A stretch of DNA of 51,172 nt, from NCBI GenBank assembly GCA_028278335.1, contig JANQEN010000154.1, positions 1 to 51,172 of the forward strand, in the 5' to 3' direction. A program made the position numbers and the translations under genes. Below the pieces are notes generated by a model. It ran no database searches. It worked only from the letters and a program-made list of their open reading frames with translations, and was not told where the DNA came from. This stretch comes from Chitinivibrionales bacterium. Its GTDB lineage: Bacteria > Fibrobacterota > Chitinivibrionia > Chitinivibrionales > JANQEN01. The number at the start of each line of letters is the position of its first letter. Within the stretch, counting starts at the first letter, position 1. Shown piece after piece: positions 8,536-15,503 of the stretch.

Positions 8536-10506
8536 TTATTGCGTATAGAAACCTAATTGACTCATCATATTTGCACTTTGTGAATTTAATTGATTAAGCG
8601 TCTGCTCCATTGCCGCAAACTCCTTAACCAGTCGTATACGATAGCTTTCAACCCTACTTTCAAGTTCAATTATCCTGTCGTCAATTCTCTCCATTGACTT
8701 ATTCCAGGATTCTTGACGCATGGCAATAGTTCCCTCTTTACTATCTGATAGTTTATCAACGATAAACTCCAAGTGACCAGCCAATCCTTTGGAAAAGGTA
8801 AAGGTTGCATTACCACTACCAATAGGTGCTGTAAGCATCAAACCCTGTGCTGGCCCATCACCAAAGGAGATTATATCACTTGAACGAAGATCTGATTGAT
8901 ACCAGGTGGTTGAAGGGGGCAAAGAGGATTGAATGCGATAATAATCATTATCAACCTCTTCCAAGGTATACACACCTTCATCGGTATCCTCGGAGAACTT
9001 ACCCATCACGATATTTGAGTTATCGGAGTACCCCTTTGTTATAAAAAGCGAAACCACATCATCAAAGGATTCGGTCACTGCCTCTTTAAATTTTTCTGTG
9101 TCAATTTCGAACTCTCCGCTATGGATGTTAGTTTTCAAGCCAACCATATTCATAGACGAGTAGGGACTTGTGCCTGTTATATCAAGATTCTTTTGAAACA
9201 CTGATTTAATCTGGTCAAGCATTGCCCGTGCCGTCGAATCACCAGCAAGCTTTCCTCCCTCTTCCCCTTCCTCTGCGTTGCCATACTTTGTGGAACTTTT
9301 GACATATCGTACTAAGGCATTGTAAGAATCTAACAGGTCAGTCACTTTCTTGGTGATCCCCTCAAAATCACGATCCATGTCTATCGTAACCGTCTCATCA
9401 AAGGAGGCTTTATGAAAGTCCAAGGTCACCCCGGCTATGACATCTTTAACACTATTTTTATCCGTTGACATTCCTATTCCGTCAATGCTAAAATAGGCAT
9501 CCACACCCAAAGAAAGCACATTTCCACCACTATACCCAACTTCGCTTGTAGCGACGCTATAGTCAGTACCTCCGATGTTGAGTGTAGAAAGAGCAAGCTT
9601 AGAAGTGCCGCCAATTTTATCAGTAATAGAGAGCGTACCGTCCACATCGCTAACTGACACATCAACCATTGAGTGAAAGGTGTTTGAAACTTGAGCAACA
9701 AAGTCATCAATAGTGTTTGTTGCGGTCTTTAAAAAGGTATTGCTTACTTCATTTCCAAAATGGTCAAGACCACTGTATTCTATAGTCTCCCCTTCAGCTA
9801 ACGCAGCAAAGGCGCTTGCAATATCATCGGCGGATTGAAGACTCTGGGTTTGAATCCCCTTATCTCCTGCGGCATCAACTATCAAACCAAGATCCTGTAA
9901 AACAGTTCCACCGGCTAAATCTTCTAAAGCAGCTCCTTCATCTCCGGTATCATCACTTGTCAATATCATTCTAAAATTGTCATCAGCAAGCTTTAACACC
10001 GTTGCGGTAACTCCTGCTTTGTTTCCATCAGCATCGGTTGTTGTATTAATCTTTAATCGTAAATCCTGAATTGTATCATCGGCATCAATACTCATTTCAA
10101 TGCCGTTAATACTAAATGTTCCGGGAGCAATACCTAAACTTGATAAGCTAGCACTTTGATCGGTAATAAGTTTATCTGCACTAATTAACTTTTCCCGTTG
10201 TGCTGTTTGGAATACATCAACAGAATAGCTTCCAGCGACACCTCCGGTACTCGCTGAAAAGGTAACGATTTCATCATTTGAACTTTCAGTAGTAAAAAGA
10301 TTGAAATCCTCCTCTGTTTTCATTCCCCGAGCCTGTTTTCCAATATCGTTAACAAAGGTCAATAGCTTAGAATATGCATCAACCTTCACCTGATAAGCCT
10401 TTTTTTGTGACTCTACGCGGGTTACTTTTTCTTGTTCTAAGGAAACGAGGGATTCAATAATATAGGCGGTATCTATTCCTGATGGTCCATTCATTGAAAT
10501 TCCCAT
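8536..10506 (-). CDS. fliD: Flagellar filament cap protein FliD
   Basis: A 656-residue hook-associated protein 2. The N-terminal block (GIDTAYIIESLVSLE) and the C-terminal helix with an LNSQSANMMSQLGF ending are family hallmarks. The centre, which folds into the exposed cap domains, is long and Thr/Ser/Asp-rich. The protein forms the cap that folds flagellin at the filament tip after export through the flagellar channel. AGAGGT lies 6 nt before the ATG, and fliS and a candidate chaperone follow. A candidate sigma-28 promoter sits about 75 nt upstream, consistent with late-class control. Confidence 0.95.
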   Translation of the reverse strand: MGISMNGPSGIDTAYIIESLVSLEQEKVTRVESQKKAYQVKVDAYSKLLTFVNDIGKQARGMKTEEDFNLFTTESSNDEIVTFSASTGGVAGSYSVDVFQTAQREKLISADKLITDQSASLSSLGIAPGTFSINGIEMSIDADDTIQDLRLKINTTTDADGNKAGVTATVLKLADDNFRMILTSDDTGDEGAALEDLAGGTVLQDLGLIVDAAGDKGIQTQSLQSADDIASAFAALAEGETIEYSGLDHFGNEVSNTFLKTATNTIDDFVAQVSNTFHSMVDVSVSDVDGTLSITDKIGGTSKLALSTLNIGGTDYSVATSEVGYSGGNVLSLGVDAYFSIDGIGMSTDKNSVKDVIAGVTLDFHKASFDETVTIDMDRDFEGITKKVTDLLDSYNALVRYVKSSTKYGNAEEGEEGGKLAGDSTARAMLDQIKSVFQKNLDITGTSPYSSMNMVGLKTNIHSGEFEIDTEKFKEAVTESFDDVVSLFITKGYSDNSNIVMGKFSEDTDEGVYTLEEVDNDYYRIQSSLPPSTTWYQSDLRSSDIISFGDGPAQGLMLTAPIGSGNATFTFSKGLAGHLEFIVDKLSDSKEGTIAMRQESWNKSMERIDDRIIELESRVESYRIRLVKEFAAMEQTLNQLNSQSANMMSQLGFYTQ

Positions 10507-10580
10507 AGTACACCTCTTTTACCAATGTTTTTCGTTTAAAAAATTTCTATTAAACGACACTATATTAATAACTATTATAT

Positions 10581-10608
10581 ATATCGACCATTTTTCTTTA
10601 AAACTTGA
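10581..10608 (-). promoter_or_regulatory. Candidate sigma-28 promoter for fliD operon
   Basis: On the minus strand TCAAGTTT (10608-10601) is followed after 12 nt by GTCGATAT (10588-10581). Against the enterobacterial FliA consensus (TAAAGTTT, 11 nt, GCCGATAA) it scores 7/8 and 6/8 with a spacer one base longer. The same 12-nt spacer occurs at two other sites in the window. The predicted leader before fliD is about 70 nt. Confidence 0.55.
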
Positions 10609-10722
10609 GGGGTCTCTCTATTTTTTATTGCAGTATCATACTAGCAGATTAAAGCTGTAGCCTCAATTATCCATAGCCTTTTATCACTTGCCAAATAAAG
10701 CCAGATCACCTATCTTTTCTAT

Positions 10723-11619
10723 ATGAACGATAGAAAACTTGGCTATATTATCATTTTCCTCACCTTTTCGATCTTTATATCCATTCTTGGTTATGGGCTT
10801 TGGACAATTCTATTCCCTAAAAATACCCAGGTGATACTTTTTGATAACCTTACCAACCTTCAAATTGATGATGCAGTAAAATTTAAAGGGAACAGTATTG
10901 GACGGGTCGTTTCTGTATCCCATACCGAGATTCAAGGTCATCAAATGGCTGTGGTCACTATTGTAAAAAACGATGATCTTTCCATTCATAGTGATTATGC
11001 GATTGTGGTTACTGATAAGGGGATCATGGGTGATCGAGTTATTCTGTTAAATCCTGGAAGCATGCATATGCCTGTCATTGATGCAAAGGATACCCTTTTT
11101 GGACACTGGATACCGAGCATATCCGATGCATTGGGAAAGGCATGGAAGTTAAAAGCCAAAATTAGAGAAATAAGAGCTGAAATAGGTTCTTTAATAAATG
11201 AAAAGGAGGGGAAAAAATCATTTGTTTCACAATTAAACACCCTCTTTGTTGAAATTGATGCTGTCACCCAAAAAGTATTCATCGTGGTTGATCAATTACA
11301 AAAAAATGTTCCTCCAAAAATAGAGGCATTACAAAAATTATCAAACTCAATGCTTGAATTTACAGAGAATATTGACTCCACGATCTCAGAACCAATAACT
11401 AAAACAGATAATTTCTTATCAGAGGCAATTCCCCTCCTAAACGGATTAGAGGATAAAATTTCAGTACTTTCCACACTTGTCAAAAATACCAAGGAATCGA
11501 AATATCTCAAAGAGGATCAAATTTCTGCATATCATGGACAGCTAAATGAGATTATATCCTTGTTAAAGGAGATTCGTATTGGAATAATAGCTTTTAGGGT
11601 TGTCCTTGTCAGAGATTGA
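10723..11619 (+). CDS. Orphan MCE/MlaD-family periplasmic protein
   Basis: A 298-residue protein with one N-terminal membrane anchor (about 8-28), an MCE domain (about 35-115, with DDAVKFKGNSIGRV and an ITDKGIMGDRVI-type block) and a long C-terminal helical coiled region (145-290). MCE proteins form rings or tubes that move lipids between the inner and outer membranes, normally with an MlaE permease and MlaF ATPase. Neither is next to it here, so it may use components encoded elsewhere. No ribosome site is evident before the ATG, and it diverges from the fliD unit. A strong hairpin follows. Confidence 0.75.
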   Translation: MNDRKLGYIIIFLTFSIFISILGYGLWTILFPKNTQVILFDNLTNLQIDDAVKFKGNSIGRVVSVSHTEIQGHQMAVVTIVKNDDLSIHSDYAIVVTDKGIMGDRVILLNPGSMHMPVIDAKDTLFGHWIPSISDALGKAWKLKAKIREIRAEIGSLINEKEGKKSFVSQLNTLFVEIDAVTQKVFIVVDQLQKNVPPKIEALQKLSNSMLEFTENIDSTISEPITKTDNFLSEAIPLLNGLEDKISVLSTLVKNTKESKYLKEDQISAYHGQLNEIISLLKEIRIGIIAFRVVLVRD

Positions 11620-11631
11620 CAAAAATATAAT

Positions 11632-11661
11632 TGCCCCAAGAGTATATTTGCTCTTGAGGCA
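11632..11661. terminator. Bidirectional hairpin terminator
   Basis: TGCCCCAAGAG (11632-11642) pairs with CTCTTGAGGCA (11651-11661) with one internal mismatch and an 8-nt loop. T-rich sequence follows on both strands (GTTTTA on plus, TATTTTTG on minus). It serves the MCE gene and the convergent DUF5610-like gene. Confidence 0.7.
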
Positions 11662-11688
11662 CTGTTTTATGGGTAACTATGACCGGAT

Positions 11689-12393
11689 CTATATAGAGAC
11701 AGATGCTTCCTGACCTTCAACCACTATTCCCTGTGATGATGCCCAAGCATCTAACTTCTCCATTGTTAAGTCATAGGTTTCTTGAACTAGATTATTAACA
11801 GCATCGGGCATTTCACCAAGAATTCCCAAGGCCTGGCTAAAACCCTCTTCTATTGCACCGCGCATAAGCTCATAATAATCCTCCCCCATCGCTTCGGCAA
11901 CGCCATAAAAGGAGGTTGCAAAATCAACTATTCGCTGTGAGGTATTTTCAGCATTCCAATACTCAGGCAAACCAGGAATTTCAGGAGCTTCAGTTTTATT
12001 GACACCCTTTGATGGCTCACCTTCTAGGCTTTCAATAAAGCTTTTAATAACCTCTTCTTTAAAACTTAAAAATTGGTTTTTGATATCCTCAACTACTTTT
12101 TTCCATTCAGAAGAATCGGAGTGTCCTTCCAGAGCAACCATTGCTTCCTGCATTTGAACATGCTCCATACTTAAGGTTACGGTATCGCCATCTTGATTTG
12201 AAAATGATAAAGATAGAGATTCTGATTGATAGTAATGGGCTGCCATCACACCTATATTGTTATTTCCCTTTTTAGCTGAATTGAAGGTATTCTGTTTTTC
12301 AAGTAGGTTGGCATGCACATTTGCATTCTTTTGAGAAACTAAACTCTTTATATTGTAAGCGTCTTCATAGGCCTTTACCGATTCTACTTGCAT
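11689..12393 (-). CDS. DUF5610-like protein with flagellar-type promoter
   Basis: A 234-residue soluble protein without a signal peptide. The middle has a strand-rich ESLSLSFSNQDGDTVTLS segment. The C-terminal half (about 150-215) is helical with SQRIVDFATSFYG and MRGAIEEGFSQALGILGE, which I associate with DUF5610-type proteins often found near motility genes. That assignment is from memory and moderate. GGGAGG precedes the ATG at a good distance, and a candidate sigma-28 promoter lies about 50 nt upstream, so it is probably made with late flagellar genes. It is monocistronic. Molecular role unknown. Confidence 0.65.
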   Translation of the reverse strand: MQVESVKAYEDAYNIKSLVSQKNANVHANLLEKQNTFNSAKKGNNNIGVMAAHYYQSESLSLSFSNQDGDTVTLSMEHVQMQEAMVALEGHSDSSEWKKVVEDIKNQFLSFKEEVIKSFIESLEGEPSKGVNKTEAPEIPGLPEYWNAENTSQRIVDFATSFYGVAEAMGEDYYELMRGAIEEGFSQALGILGEMPDAVNNLVQETYDLTMEKLDAWASSQGIVVEGQEASVSI

Positions 12394-12869
12394 TGTTTCC
12401 TCCCAGTTTAGGGTAAAACTTTTATACTCTGCTATAAAACTTTTCGGAAAACTTAAAGTAAATCTTTAGCTTTTTATTTAATTTTTAAAAGATCTTTTAT
12501 AAAGAATCTCTATTTTTTTGTAAATCCAAAGAGATCCCATATCGAAAAAAAAAGAAAAAGGGACAAATCGAGACTAACAAAAAAAATTGTTTTTTTTTCC
12601 TTCCCTCTTCTTTTAAAGAATATTATATTGAACCTGTATTAAACAAAGGTCAAAATGTTGATAACCACATGTTAACAACTCGTTGAAAGAATGTTAATAA
12701 ATTGTTTATAACACCACAAAAGATAATAACTTTTACCTTGAAAACAACCACAACACACTTTATTTTAACGAATTATAAAAAAGATACCATACCACAATCA
12801 ATATACAGTTTTCAAAAAACATCACTGAAAATAGTTAAATAATCCTTTTACAAGAGGAATGTTGATAAC
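12394..12869. other. Candidate oriC and dnaA regulatory region
   Basis: A 476-nt, very AT-rich non-coding stretch directly upstream of dnaA with long A and T runs (12545-12600), fitting an unwinding element. Boxes matching the DnaA-box variant TTATCAACA lie at 12656-12664 and 12860-12868 (both as TGTTGATAA). Single- or double-mismatch copies lie at 12670-12678, 12692-12700 and just inside the gene at 12871-12879. A near-palindrome spans 12490-12509. No classical TTATCCACA box was seen. The cluster fits an origin or an autoregulated dnaA promoter. Strand-composition skew would be needed to decide. Confidence 0.5.
12441..12468 (-). promoter_or_regulatory. Candidate sigma-28 promoter for the DUF5610-like gene
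   Basis: On the minus strand TAAAGATT (12468-12461) is followed after 12 nt by TCCGAAAA (12448-12441). This is 7/8 and 6/8 against the FliA consensus, with the same 12-nt spacer as the fliD site and the same -10 as the EF-hand gene site. The start codon is about 48 nt downstream of the -10. Confidence 0.5.
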
Positions 12870-14252
12870 ATGTTGACAACTCTGGATTCGCACCATAGCC
12901 ATTCTCATTCACTCTGGGAACAATGCCTCGGTAAAATTGAGAATATCATTGGTTCACATAGTTTTGAAACATGGTTTAGAACAACAGCACTCTCCTTTCA
13001 ACCAGATGGTCATCCATTTATTGAAGTCCCTAATCAATTTTTTGCAGATTTTATTGAAGAACATTTCTCTGAATTAATAAAGAGCACCCTAAGTTCATTC
13101 AAAATAAATTCAGAAAACCTCTCCTTTGTACCAACTGAGAAGGAGTGGGAGATAATTAAACCCACCCCAGCAACTACAACACATCGAATAGAAGAGAAAA
13201 GCCCAACCAAAGAGGCAAAATTAAGTCATTTTCACCCCGATTATACCTTTGAATCTTTTGTTGTCGGTGATAGCAACCGCTTTGCCTTTGCTCCCTGCTT
13301 GGCAGTTGCAGAGGCCCCGGGAAAAACCTCCTTTAATCCGTTGACTATTTATGGAGGAACAGGCCTTGGAAAAACACACCTTTTGCAGGCTATAGGTCAA
13401 TTCGCTCAAAATGAGGGTACTGCTGAAAATATCCTCTATATGACAAGCCAAGAATTCATTAATCAATATATGGATTACATTCGAAATAAGAGAGAGTCAT
13501 CCACATTCTATAGAAAATTTGATAAGGTTGAACTCTTACTTATCGATGACATTCATTTCTTTAGTGGAAAACCAAGCACACAAAAGGAATTTTATAGAAT
13601 ATTCAATCGTCTTTTAATGCAAAATAAGCAGATTGTCCTCTCTTCAGATCGAGCTCCTGAAAAAATACCTGATATGATGGAACATATTATCAATCGATTT
13701 ATGGGTGGACTTATTGCTGATATTCAGCCACCAAATTTTGAAACCCGAATTGCTATTCTTAAAAAGAAAGCTGAAATCGACGGCATCTCCCTTCCTGAAG
13801 AGGTAGTTCAGTATATTGCCAGTCACATTACCTCGAATGTACGTGAGCTTGAAGGCACTCTTATCAAGCTTATTGCCTCAGCTTCCTTTACTGGAAAAAA
13901 TATTAGTATTGAGATTGCCCATGAGATTTTTGGTGATGTAATTTCCCGAAAAAATCATAGACTCACTGTAAACCTTATCCAAAAAAAGGTTGCCGACCAT
14001 TTTCAAATAAGTGTCCACCAACTCCGAGCCCACACTCGAAAAAGAAACGTAACAGTGCCACGAAATATTGCTATGTATCTCTGTAAAAAATGGACAAAGC
14101 AGGCTTTACGCACCATTGGTCTTGATTTCGGTGGCAGGGACTACTCTACGGTTATTCACGCGTGCAAAAAGATAGAGCAAGATTGTAAACATGATCCATC
14201 TTTAAAGCGACACATTGATGCACTTGAGGCTCTTTTGCAGCCTCTTTCATAG
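12870..14252 (+). CDS. dnaA: Chromosomal replication initiator DnaA
   Basis: A 460-residue DnaA with all four domains. Domain I is at about 14-90, with a short linker. The AAA+ domain has Walker A GGTGLGKTH (162-170), Walker B LLLIDDIHF (222-230) and Arg276 as the likely finger. The C-terminal helix-turn-helix carries the signature GGRDYSTVIHACKKI (421-435). It binds DnaA boxes and opens the origin. Downstream is not dnaN or gyrB but a convergent cobO, so the usual replication gene cluster is broken here. AAGAGGA (12852-12858) is the likely ribosome site. A DnaA-box-like TGTTGATAA lies between it and the ATG, suggesting autoregulation. Confidence 0.97.
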   Translation: MLTTLDSHHSHSHSLWEQCLGKIENIIGSHSFETWFRTTALSFQPDGHPFIEVPNQFFADFIEEHFSELIKSTLSSFKINSENLSFVPTEKEWEIIKPTPATTTHRIEEKSPTKEAKLSHFHPDYTFESFVVGDSNRFAFAPCLAVAEAPGKTSFNPLTIYGGTGLGKTHLLQAIGQFAQNEGTAENILYMTSQEFINQYMDYIRNKRESSTFYRKFDKVELLLIDDIHFFSGKPSTQKEFYRIFNRLLMQNKQIVLSSDRAPEKIPDMMEHIINRFMGGLIADIQPPNFETRIAILKKKAEIDGISLPEEVVQYIASHITSNVRELEGTLIKLIASASFTGKNISIEIAHEIFGDVISRKNHRLTVNLIQKKVADHFQISVHQLRAHTRKRNVTVPRNIAMYLCKKWTKQALRTIGLDFGGRDYSTVIHACKKIEQDCKHDPSLKRHIDALEALLQPLS

Positions 14253-14297
14253 CTCTTCTTGATTTCACTCTGCTACCTACTTACATTATCACGACTA

Positions 14298-14819
14298 TCA
14301 CATTTCAATACCTTTACGCGCATCAACGCCGTCTGTATAATAGTGCTTGACTTCCCGCATTTCTGTAACCAAGTCTGCATAATCAACCAACTCTTGAGGC
14401 GCCCTTCTCCCTGTTAAAACTACTTCAACCGAGTCTTCCCTTTTTTCTAATATCCCTAGTAATTCATTTACAGAAAAGAGATTGTAGTGGAGAGCTATAC
14501 AGACCTCATCTAAGATTACCATTTCATGTAACCCTTTACTAAGTATATTCTCGCAGGTTGCTAATCCTGTTTTAGCAATCTGTATATCTTCATTATTTGG
14601 CTTTTCATAGATAAAACATCCTTTACCAAATTGCTCTAAGGTAATCAGATCCTCAAAACGCTTTAGCGCCACATGTTCACTGTACTCTTTACCTTTTGCA
14701 AATTGAGCTATCCAGACTTTAAATCCTGCACCTGCTGCTCTTAAAGCCAATCCAAGTGCGGCAGTTGTTTTTCCCTTACCGTCTCCAGTATACAGATGTG
14801 TATATCCTTTTTTCATCAT
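14298..14819 (-). CDS. cobO: Corrinoid (cobalamin) adenosyltransferase, CobO/BtuR type
   Basis: A 173-residue ATP:cob(I)alamin adenosyltransferase of the CobA/CobO/BtuR family. The modified P-loop GDGKGKTT (12-19) lies near the N-terminus, with AAGAGFKVWIAQFAKG after it and the conserved VILDEV and TGRRAP blocks. It transfers adenosine from ATP to the corrinoid cobalt to make coenzyme B12, either in synthesis or salvage. No other cobalamin gene or cobalamin riboswitch is nearby, so salvage is plausible. Two adjacent ATGs compete, with AGAGAG upstream. Confidence 0.9.
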   Translation of the reverse strand: MMKKGYTHLYTGDGKGKTTAALGLALRAAGAGFKVWIAQFAKGKEYSEHVALKRFEDLITLEQFGKGCFIYEKPNNEDIQIAKTGLATCENILSKGLHEMVILDEVCIALHYNLFSVNELLGILEKREDSVEVVLTGRRAPQELVDYADLVTEMREVKHYYTDGVDARKGIEM

Positions 14820-15115
14820 ACTCTCTTTTAAATGGTGTAACTTTTAACATGGCTATAAAATAGTTTCACTCATTGATTTTTTTGGCTTTTTTTATAAGAT
14901 AAGATGGGATGAATCAGCCAACTAACTCTTGTTTTGCTAAAAAAGAACCAGGTTAAACTAATTAAAGACTGATACCTAATGGATTTATTACACCGATTGA
15001 ATAGGACTATGTTTCCGTTAATGGAATCCGTTATTGTAGTATAAAAATGCTTGTTGCAGAGCTACTGTAAATATATTGTTACTGCTAACTTATAACATTA
15101 TGCAAAATATCGTTT

Positions 15116-15463
15116 CTATTGGATTACCTGTTTCAATGCATTTACAGCTTCATCCACATTATTATAGATCTCTACCTTGTCCAACAAGTTGGTAACTTTA
15201 AAAAGATTTTTTATGAGGTGATTAACATTAGCTAATACCATCTCACCGCCAGAATTATTTACTTTTCTCTTAGTACTGATCAATACTGAGATACCAAGAC
15301 TGCTTAAATATTCCGCATTGACTAAATCAAATACAAGCCAGTTTTTATTCTGACTAATAATATTGTTTAGTCGTTCTTTCAAACGAGGAATATGTTCTTG
15401 TAGTACGCTACTATCAACAGAAATAATGACAACATTCTCTTTCTCTGAAATATTTATTTTCAC
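15116..15463 (-). CDS. STAS-domain protein, anti-sigma-factor antagonist type
   Basis: A single STAS domain of about 115 residues. The central EYLSSLGISVLIS holds the Ser that is phosphorylated in SpoIIAA-type antagonists. The usual Asp before it is replaced (EYLSS), and the rest follows the family fold. I place the start at GTG 15463 because AAAGGAG lies 5 nt before it. A TTG at 15487 would add 8 residues with no ribosome site. It lies 40 nt downstream of the large GGDEF/HD-GYP gene and is probably co-transcribed, so it may take part in the same signalling path. The partner kinase is not here. Confidence 0.8.
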   Translation of the reverse strand: MKINISEKENVVIISVDSSVLQEHIPRLKERLNNIISQNKNWLVFDLVNAEYLSSLGISVLISTKRKVNNSGGEMVLANVNHLIKNLFKVTNLLDKVEIYNNVDEAVNALKQVIQ

Positions 15464-15503
15464 TGCTGCTCCTTTATAAATTCCCAATACTATTTCATTC
15501 CAA

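Noticed and set aside
14820..15115. Cobalamin riboswitch upstream of cobO
   Set aside because: The B12-box consensus and the expected multi-stem size were not found in the 296-nt gap, which shows only two TCCGTTA copies and no clear structure.
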